64,000 nt of DNA, taken from UBA965 sp040396955 (GTDB lineage Bacteria; Chloroflexota; Chloroflexia; Chloroflexales; Roseiflexaceae). Made by a program: the position numbers and the translations under genes. Shown here piece after piece: positions 58,525-64,000 of the stretch. Numbering within the stretch: the stretch's first letter is position 1; each line of letters begins with the position of its first letter. The stretch is from positions 124,001-188,000 of the forward strand of contig JBBAWX010000001.1 of the NCBI GenBank assembly GCA_040396955.1, read 5' to 3'. The notes under the pieces were generated by a model that was not told the origin of the DNA, ran no database searches, and saw only the letters and a list, made by a program, of their open reading frames with translations.

Positions 58525-60279
58525 ATGTCTGAACACATTCTCGTCTCAGTGGCGTGGCCATACGCCAACGGCCCATTCCACGTTGGGCATATTGCTGGAG
58601 CCTACTTGCCGGCCGATATCTACGCACGCTACAACCGCCTGCGTGGTCGCCAAGTGTTGATGGTGTCGGGCTCCGATTGCCACGGGACGCCGATTACACT
58701 GGCCGCCGAAAAAGAGGGCGTCACCCCGCAGACCATCATCAACCGCTACCATGCGAGTTTCGTGGATTCACTGGTGGCTCTTGGGATTACCTTCGACCTG
58801 TTCACGCAGACCTACACCGACAATCACTATGCGGCGACGACCGATATTTTTGAGACACTTCAACGCAACGGCTACATCTATCGAGAAGTCGTCATCGGCT
58901 CGTACTCCGAGTCACTCGGGCGCTTTTTGCCTGACCGCTTTGTGCAAGGCACCTGCCCCAACTGTAAGTACGAAAAAGCGCGTGGTGACCAGTGCGACAA
59001 ATGCGGTCAGCTCCGCGATCCACAAGAGTTGGGCAATCCATGCTCGACCCTCGACGGTGCCCCGGTCACGTTCCGTGATACCGAGCACTTCTTCATCGAT
59101 TTGGCCAAACTTGAGCCCCAACTGCGCACATGGCTTGACTCGCAGGATCGTAGTTATTGGCGTACGAACACGCTCGTGTTCACACAAAACTGGCTCCGTG
59201 AAGGTTTGCGTGGTCGCGCCATTACCCGTGATCTCGAATGGGGTGTGCCCGTGCCCGGTAACGACCCAGCCTTCAAAGACAAGCGCATCTACGTCTGGTT
59301 TGACGCAGTTATCGGCTACTACTCGGCCTCGCTTGAATGGGCCAAGCGCACTGGTCAACCGGATGCGTGGCGCAAGTGGTGGGATCCACACGGTGACCAG
59401 CGCAGCTACTACTTCATTGGCAAAGATAATATCCCTTTCCATACCATCATCTGGCCAGCCATGCTCTTGGGCTACGGAAATCGCGCCTTGCCCTACGACG
59501 TGCCCGCCAACGAATTCCTCAATCTTGAGGGTGAAAAGATGAGCACTAGCCAGAATTGGGCCTTGTGGATGCCCGATTTGCTCAGCCGTTACGAGCCCGA
59601 TTTGCTCCGCTACTACTTGACGGCTGCCGCCCCCGAAGGCAAAGACAGCAACTGGAGTTGGGCCGAGTTCGTACAACGCATCAACAGCGAGTTGGTGGCC
59701 ACCTGGGGCAATCTGGTCAATCGCGTATTGACCCTGTCGCAGAAAAACTTCGGTGGTGTGCCCACACCGGGTGTCTACACCGATGCCGATACCGCCCTGT
59801 TGCAGAGTATCGATGAAGGCTTCAGTCGTGTCGAAAGCCTGTACGAAGGTGTGAAATTGCGCGGGGCTCTGCAAGAAATCATGGCATTGGCCCAGACCGC
59901 CAATCAGTATTTGAGCGAACAAGAGCCGTGGAAGGTGGTGAAGGTTGATGCCGAGCGCGCCGCCACCATCATGTTTGTGGCCATTCAAGCCGTCGATACC
60001 CTTAATCGGCTCCTCGCACCCATCATGCCTCATGCGTGTCAGCGTCTCCACCACATGCTCGGCTACGACGACGTGATTGCACCACAACCACACCTCGAAC
60101 AAGAGCACGATCCCGAAGGGCTGGCGCGCCCGGTTGTCACTGGCGCCTATGCCGTGACGGGTTGGCAGATGAGCACGATTCAGCCGGGGACGGCCCTGCG
60201 CGATGTTGCCACCCTGTTCCGTAAGCTCGATGATGTGGTGGTCGCCGAAGAATTGGCGCGTTTGACCACAAAGAGCTAG
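58525..60279 (+). CDS. metG: Methionyl-tRNA synthetase
   Basis: A 584-residue MetRS that charges tRNA-Met. The HIGH-type motif is in AWPYANGPFHVGHIAGAYLPA; the zinc knuckle is CPNCKYEKARGDQCDKCGQ (four Cys); GKDNIPFHTIIWPA is conserved; the KMSKS-type loop is EGEKMSTSQNW; the anticodon-binding Trp is in DSNWSWAEFVQRIN. The length fits a form without the C-terminal dimerisation domain. The ATG at 58525 follows GGAGGG. Expression is likely controlled by the structured leader and terminator just upstream. Its own terminator follows. Confidence 0.97.
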   Translation: MSEHILVSVAWPYANGPFHVGHIAGAYLPADIYARYNRLRGRQVLMVSGSDCHGTPITLAAEKEGVTPQTIINRYHASFVDSLVALGITFDLFTQTYTDNHYAATTDIFETLQRNGYIYREVVIGSYSESLGRFLPDRFVQGTCPNCKYEKARGDQCDKCGQLRDPQELGNPCSTLDGAPVTFRDTEHFFIDLAKLEPQLRTWLDSQDRSYWRTNTLVFTQNWLREGLRGRAITRDLEWGVPVPGNDPAFKDKRIYVWFDAVIGYYSASLEWAKRTGQPDAWRKWWDPHGDQRSYYFIGKDNIPFHTIIWPAMLLGYGNRALPYDVPANEFLNLEGEKMSTSQNWALWMPDLLSRYEPDLLRYYLTAAAPEGKDSNWSWAEFVQRINSELVATWGNLVNRVLTLSQKNFGGVPTPGVYTDADTALLQSIDEGFSRVESLYEGVKLRGALQEIMALAQTANQYLSEQEPWKVVKVDAERAATIMFVAIQAVDTLNRLLAPIMPHACQRLHHMLGYDDVIAPQPHLEQEHDPEGLARPVVTGAYAVTGWQMSTIQPGTALRDVATLFRKLDDVVVAEELARLTTKS

Positions 60280-60291
60280 TTGATGCCCTAG

Positions 60292-60329
60292 AAGCGCACC
60301 TGCACCATACCGTGCAGGTGCGCTTTTTT
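60292..60329 (+). terminator. Intrinsic terminator of metG
   Basis: AAGCGCACCTGCAC at 60292-60305 pairs with GTGCAGGTGCGCTT at 60312-60325, followed by further T to 60329. Confidence 0.9.
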
Positions 60330-60353
60330 GTCAAAAGAAAGAAAGAGCAATCA

Positions 60354-60815
60354 ATGCGTTTTGGACATGTCAACATCGTGGCCCGTGATTGGCGCCGGCT
60401 CGTGGATTTTTACGTGGCTGTTTTTGCATGCGAACTCCTCCAGCCCGAACGCAACTTGAGTGGCCCGATCATCGAAGCTGGGCTCGGAATCGCCGGGGCG
60501 GCCCTCCAAGGGGTCCATGTACGCTTGCCCGGGTATGGCCAAGATGGACCCACACTGGAGATATACCGGTACGAGCCTCTCGTTGATGTGCCAGCAAATG
60601 TGCGCCGGAGTGGCTTTGGGCACATCGCCTTTGCGGTGGATGATATCGTCACTACCCGGCACCAGGTGCTTGCGCACGGTGGATCGGCGATCGGCGAGAT
60701 TGTGACGACGTCGGCCGGCGCACGTCAGGTCTCGTGGTGCTACGTGACCGATCCCGAGGGCAACGGTATCGAGCTCCAGACCTGGCATCTACCCGTTTCA
60801 ACGCCGTCGTCGTGA
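60354..60815 (+). CDS. VOC family protein
   Basis: A 153-residue single-domain VOC protein: MRFGHVNIVARDWRRLVDFY with a first metal His, PTLEIYRYEPL, GFGHIAFAVDDI with a second His and VSWCYVTDPEGNGIELQTW with the metal Glu. This ligand set (His, Glu, His, Glu type) fits lactoylglutathione lyase-like or dioxygenase-like enzymes; the substrate is unknown. The ATG at 60354 follows AAAGAGCAATCA. It lies just after the metG terminator and converges on the MBL-fold gene. Confidence 0.85.
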   Translation: MRFGHVNIVARDWRRLVDFYVAVFACELLQPERNLSGPIIEAGLGIAGAALQGVHVRLPGYGQDGPTLEIYRYEPLVDVPANVRRSGFGHIAFAVDDIVTTRHQVLAHGGSAIGEIVTTSAGARQVSWCYVTDPEGNGIELQTWHLPVSTPSS

Positions 60816-60829
60816 GGGGGGGGTGTGCG

Positions 60830-61684
60830 CTAACGCACGTAAAAAAACAACTCGCCAGGTTTGAGTTGGTGTGCCCGAAGTTGTGGGGCCGTGCGCTCGA
60901 TTTGGCTGAAGATTTCACTGGCCGGTAATCGATTGCCGGCAAACAAATCGTTGTGCCCGGCAATCAAGGTATCCCATGCGAGCTCGCTCGCCAACCAAGC
61001 CGCTTCACTGGGGTACAGATTGCCGACGATGTCGTTGGCATCGCGCATGGCGTCACGGCCGTTGCTTGCCAGCACGCCAACGTCGATATGTGCTAGCGCT
61101 TGTATTGACTCGACATACCCATCAAACAATATCGTATCGCCGCCATGAAAAAACGTCACTGAACCCCAGTCGAGGTGCAAGCTCAGCCAGCGTTCGCCCT
61201 TGAGCGCATCGTATTCGCGGGTATAGTGTGCGGCTGCGATGGCGTTGATTTGCAAGACGCCGGCATCAATGGCACGCCCGACCTGTGGGATGATACGGCG
61301 ATCTGGCGCAATCCCGGCTTCGTCGAGCTCGCCTTGGGCCCAACCGGTAGCCACAAACCGAGCGTTGGGTGAGGCTTGGGCGATACCCGCCAACGTGAAA
61401 CAGTCGGTATGGTCGATATGCTCGTGTGAGCAGAGTACCAAACTCGCATTGGTGACTTCTTCAGGGCGAAGCGGGGCTTCGATGGCGCGGGTGGGGCCAC
61501 GTGTCGGGTCGGGCCACTTCAGGTTGATGATGTCGGTCAAGCAGGGGTCGATGTAGATAATCTGCTGATCGGGACCTTTGACTGCCACGCCCATTTGACC
61601 GAGCCACCACAATGCCAAAGCCCCCTGTGGGACATGGAGGGTGTTCATCTGAGCGATGAGCTCTGCACCGCGGCGTATTGTCAT
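60830..61684 (-). CDS. MBL-fold metallo-hydrolase (UlaG-like)
   Basis: A 284-residue metallo-beta-lactamase-fold enzyme. Motifs are LALWWLGQMGVAVKG, IIYIDPCLTD, the metal motif CSHEHIDHTDCF (HxHxDH), INAIAAAHYTREYD and FFHGGDTILFDG. This layout matches UlaG (L-ascorbate 6-phosphate lactonase) and related lactonases, but no ascorbate-pathway gene is near, so only the fold is asserted. The ATG at 61684 is selected by the family start; a longer frame upstream runs into the divergent TPP riboswitch region. Confidence 0.85.
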   Translation of the reverse strand: MTIRRGAELIAQMNTLHVPQGALALWWLGQMGVAVKGPDQQIIYIDPCLTDIINLKWPDPTRGPTRAIEAPLRPEEVTNASLVLCSHEHIDHTDCFTLAGIAQASPNARFVATGWAQGELDEAGIAPDRRIIPQVGRAIDAGVLQINAIAAAHYTREYDALKGERWLSLHLDWGSVTFFHGGDTILFDGYVESIQALAHIDVGVLASNGRDAMRDANDIVGNLYPSEAAWLASELAWDTLIAGHNDLFAGNRLPASEIFSQIERTAPQLRAHQLKPGELFFYVR

Positions 61685-61745
61685 GACAAACTCGCTTTCC
61701 AGAGATGTGCGTATGGTGGGAATATTGTACCGCACCCGGAGCAGT

Positions 61746-61774
61746 TTGACTTTCTTCGGGCTGCTTGGTACTAT
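61746..61774 (+). promoter_or_regulatory. Promoter of the TPP riboswitch transcript
   Basis: TTGACT (61746-61751), 17 bases, TACTAT (61769-61774), ending 21 bases before the aptamer. Confidence 0.7.
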
Positions 61775-61795
61775 GGCAGTGGGAAATGAATAGTC

Positions 61796-61887
61796 TGCTA
61801 GGGGCGCCAAGTGAGCTTGGCTGAGATGCGATCCGCAGATCGCTGACCCTTCGAACCTGATCCGGATTATGCCGGCGGAGGAAAGCA
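61796..61887 (+). promoter_or_regulatory. TPP (thiamine pyrophosphate) riboswitch, THI element
   Basis: The conserved THI-box segments are in order: GGGGCGCC, GGCTGAGAT, GACCCTTCGAACCTGATCCG and GGATTATGCCGGCGGAGGAA, closed by P1 (TGCT 61796-61799 with AGCA 61884-61887). An intrinsic terminator follows ten bases later, and the gene encodes a thiamine-binding protein, so ligand binding should shut off transcription. Confidence 0.95.
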
Positions 61888-61897
61888 CAGGTGATAT

Positions 61898-61943
61898 ACC
61901 CGCGTCACGAGTGAGCTTTCGCTCCCTGAGACGTGGGTTTTTT
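61898..61943 (+). terminator. Riboswitch-controlled terminator
   Basis: ACCCGCGTC at 61898-61906 pairs with GACGTGGGT at 61930-61938, followed by a T run to 61943. It stands between the TPP aptamer and the coding region, so it acts as the expression platform. Confidence 0.85.
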
Positions 61944-61982
61944 GTGCATCAGCGTGCGGCACACACAAAAGAGGAGAAGAAC

Positions 61983-63068
61983 ATGCGAATGTTGCGTACC
62001 TGGTGGCTGGTGATGATGAGTGTGGTGTTGATGGCGTGTACTGGGCAGGCGCCACAGCCCACACTTTCGACCGATACCGATGCTGTCGTGGTAGAGGATA
62101 GTGCGGCCGCAAGTCGGCCACAGCTGGTGATTATGACGCACGATAGCTTTGCGGTCAGTGAAGAAGTCATTACGGCATTTGAGCAGGAACACAACGCGGA
62201 AGTCGTCATCTTGAATGCAGGAGATGCGGGAAGTACGCTCAACAAGGCTATTCTCACCAAAGATGCCCCCCAAGCTGACGTGTTATTCGGTGTCGATAAT
62301 ACCTTTTTGAGTCGCGCACTGGAGGCTGATATTTTTGAGCCGTATACGCCAACTGCCACGCTGATTGATGCGGCCACGCAAGAGCAGAGTGCTCCCCTGA
62401 TCCCGGTAGATGTCGGCTATGTGGTCATCAACTACGACAAAGCGGCGCTCGAAGCGGCCGGCCTACAACCGCCACAAAGCCTGCAAGAGTTGACCGAGCC
62501 AGCATGGCAAGGCAAATTAATCGTCGAAAACCCAGCGACATCGTCGCCTGGATTGGCATTTTTGTTGGCCACTATCGCTGAATTCGGCCCTGACGGCTGG
62601 CAGGCCTATTGGCAGGCCTTGCGCGCCAACGACGTGCTGATTGCCGAGGATTGGACAACCGCTTATTACACGCACTTTAGTGCGACCGGTGAGGGGACAC
62701 GTCCGTTGGTGGTCTCGTATTCCACCAGCCCGGCCGCAGAGGTCGTTTTTAGTGCTACTCCCATCGATACTCCGCCCACGGGGAATGTGGCGTTTGGTGC
62801 CTTCCGGCAAGTCGAATACGTCGGTATTTTGCGGGGCACGGCGCAGTTGCCACTCGCGCAGGCGTTCGTTGATTTCATGCTCAGTGACACATTCCAAAAC
62901 GACATTCCACTCCAGATGTTCGTGTATCCGGCCAGTGCCACTGCCACCATCCCCGAAGTATTTGTGAAGCATGCCCCAGTGCCCACCATCACCACGCAAC
63001 TCGATGCGCAGACGATTGCCGTCAATCGTGAAGCCTGGTTGAGTGCGTGGGATGCACTCATGCGCTAA
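61983..63068 (+). CDS. thiB: Thiamine ABC transporter substrate-binding lipoprotein
   Basis: A 361-residue periplasmic-binding-protein type lipoprotein: signal RTWWLVMMSVVLMACTG with the lipobox Cys at about residue 19, then QLVIMTHDSFAVSEEVITAF, GDAGSTLNKAILTK, ADVLFGVDNTFLSRAL, IPVDVGYVVINYDKAAL and AEDWTTAYYTHFS, all typical of the ThiB/TbpA family. It would capture thiamine for import. GGAG lies before the ATG. Control by the TPP riboswitch upstream confirms the thiamine link. The permease ThiP and ATPase do not follow; a hairpin and a P-type ATPase come next. Confidence 0.93.
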   Translation: MRMLRTWWLVMMSVVLMACTGQAPQPTLSTDTDAVVVEDSAAASRPQLVIMTHDSFAVSEEVITAFEQEHNAEVVILNAGDAGSTLNKAILTKDAPQADVLFGVDNTFLSRALEADIFEPYTPTATLIDAATQEQSAPLIPVDVGYVVINYDKAALEAAGLQPPQSLQELTEPAWQGKLIVENPATSSPGLAFLLATIAEFGPDGWQAYWQALRANDVLIAEDWTTAYYTHFSATGEGTRPLVVSYSTSPAAEVVFSATPIDTPPTGNVAFGAFRQVEYVGILRGTAQLPLAQAFVDFMLSDTFQNDIPLQMFVYPASATATIPEVFVKHAPVPTITTQLDAQTIAVNREAWLSAWDALMR

Positions 63069-63082
63069 TCGTCAGTCATTGG

Positions 63083-63125
63083 GAACGTTGTGTTGTTGGT
63101 GATGTACACCGATAACACAACGTTC
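63083..63125 (+). terminator. Hairpin after thiB
   Basis: GAACGTTGTGTT at 63083-63094 pairs with AACACAACGTTC at 63114-63125; the 19-base loop can pair further (GGTG with CACC). Only a TT follows, so termination is probable but not certain. Confidence 0.6.
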
Positions 63126-63188
63126 TTCAAATATTCATCTTGCTGTGTTAGTGTGGTAGCAGTCGCGTGTTGACCACAGGAACTCTGC

Positions 63189-64000
63189 ATGCTGTCACCA
63201 ACTCCCCCGATACCTGGTCTCAGTCACCACGATGCAATGCAACGACGAGTGCTGACCCCGTGGTGGATTGTGTTGTGGCGCACAGTGGTGCACTATGCGC
63301 AGTTGCTGTTTGTGCACATGTTCACCGTGTTAAATGCCGTTATTTTTGGTTTGTCATTGTGGCTGTGGCTGCTCGGGTATCAACGAGATGCGCTGTTCAC
63401 GAGCCTGGTTGTGATTATCAACGTGGTGGTGGCCACGGCGCAGTCGATTCGGGCCGAAATCGTGCTCCGGCGCATTCAAATTGTTTCTCAGCCGGTTGCC
63501 ATGGTGTGGCGTGAGGGCCAACTTAGTGCCCAACCACCGTTGCACGTGGTACCCGATGATGTTGTTTTGTTGCGGAATGGCGATCAAGTGATTGCCCATG
63601 CGCAACTCCTCGATGCAAATGCGCTCAAACTGGATGTGTCTGTGATTACGGGTGAAAGTGAGCCGGTAGCCCATGACACGGGTGATGAAATTCCAGCAGG
63701 TGCAGTATGTGTGGCAGGTGCTGCCTGGTACCGAGTCATCGACATCCGAACAACTGCCACACACTACGGTGCAAGTGTGCACCGTCCCACCCGCATGTTG
63801 ACACCACTGGTGCGCCAAGTAAATCGTACGATTCAAATAATCGTAGCAGTGACGCTCGCATTGATGTGTATCGTGCTTGTGCGTGGATGGTGGTATCAGA
63901 CACCTAGCGCCACATTGGTGCCCGATTTGGCCGTGATTGGTGGACTCATCCCGAATGCGCTGTTGCTCACCCTGACGGTGAGCTATGCGGTGGCGGCCAT
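63189..64000 (+). CDS. P-type (E1-E2) cation-transporting ATPase, 3' partial
   Basis: The frame from the ATG at 63189 is open to the window end (270 codons), so the C-terminal two thirds are missing. Visible parts are an N-terminal cytoplasmic tail, two membrane helices (about 28-66), the actuator domain with the dephosphorylation motif VITGESEPV, and the next helix pair ending GLIPNALLLTLTVSYAVAA. The last stretch resembles the CtpE-like branch (GLVPEGL in relatives), but the phosphorylation site DKTGT lies beyond the window. Ion specificity is therefore open. A second ATG 16 codons later (MQRRVLTPW) is an alternative start. Confidence 0.88.
   Translation, partial: MLSPTPPIPGLSHHDAMQRRVLTPWWIVLWRTVVHYAQLLFVHMFTVLNAVIFGLSLWLWLLGYQRDALFTSLVVIINVVVATAQSIRAEIVLRRIQIVSQPVAMVWREGQLSAQPPLHVVPDDVVLLRNGDQVIAHAQLLDANALKLDVSVITGESEPVAHDTGDEIPAGAVCVAGAAWYRVIDIRTTATHYGASVHRPTRMLTPLVRQVNRTIQIIVAVTLALMCIVLVRGWWYQTPSATLVPDLAVIGGLIPNALLLTLTVSYAVAA

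Overview
This is a 64 kb stretch of a draft bacterial chromosome. Two runs of exactly 100 N (12088-12187 and 19869-19968) are scaffold gaps, and each breaks real genes. Gene content and style suggest Chloroflexota (green non-sulfur bacteria): a GldF/GldG/DUF4340 ABC cluster, a STAND ATPase with an N-terminal helical domain, AIM24 and DUF72 proteins, a GH116 glucosidase, a pyrophosphate-type phosphofructokinase and moderately high GC. The phylum is an inference; there is no rRNA or other marker here. TGA is an ordinary stop codon for many genes in the window. No CRISPR array, prophage, transposase or rRNA was seen.

Layout. 1-2.4 kb: end of an ABC-type cluster (permease, GldG-like protein, DUF4340 protein). 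2.4-12 kb, minus strand: chrA, trpC with its own promoter and a candidate attenuator, an ArsB/SLC13-type permease, a YedY-like molybdoenzyme, a long coiled-coil membrane protein, trpB and a gap-truncated oligopeptidase B. 12.2-17.3 kb, plus strand: gap-truncated M23 peptidase with a LamG domain, an anti-sigma-like protein, KDPG aldolase and KDG kinase. 17.4-22.4 kb: malQ, a C-terminal J-domain protein, an aldo/keto reductase broken by the second gap, a FAD oxidoreductase/small membrane protein/VOC operon and tRNA-Arg(TCG). 22.5-27.8 kb: a small protein, a STAND-TPR protein and the GH116 enzyme. 27.8-32.5 kb, minus: Gfo/Idh/MocA dehydrogenase, peptide deformylase, phosphofructokinase and a fumarase/aspartase. 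32.6-41.1 kb, plus: 3-hydroxyacyl-CoA dehydrogenase, enoyl-CoA hydratase, sfsA, a UMF1 transporter, an orphan molybdenum hydroxylase, a tiny thioredoxin-like lipoprotein and a large membrane protein. 41.1-49.5 kb, minus: a closely spaced eleven-gene run from ridA to a holin-like protein. 49.7-53.5 kb, plus: GT2, sugar transferase and gatA. 53.6-56.1 kb, minus: S41 peptidase and MFS transporter. 56.3-63.1 kb: two dehydrogenases, metG behind a structured leader, VOC and MBL-fold proteins, and a TPP riboswitch controlling a thiamine-binding lipoprotein. 63.2 kb to the end: the start of a P-type ATPase.

The most interesting object is at 38746-39108. A lipoprotein signal and a complete thioredoxin fold sit in one frame that is interrupted only by two TGA codons. 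These occupy exactly the two positions of the CxxC active site. A small hairpin with a G in its apical loop follows at a distance that suits a bacterial SECIS element. I read it as a candidate UxxU (double selenocysteine) thioredoxin-like selenoprotein that ordinary gene callers would split or miss. Other notable items are a riboswitch-like leader before metG, in which a long-range helix and an intrinsic terminator are mutually exclusive, an intrinsic terminator just before trpC, PPi-type active-site residues in the phosphofructokinase, and an apparent HEPN-CBS fusion.
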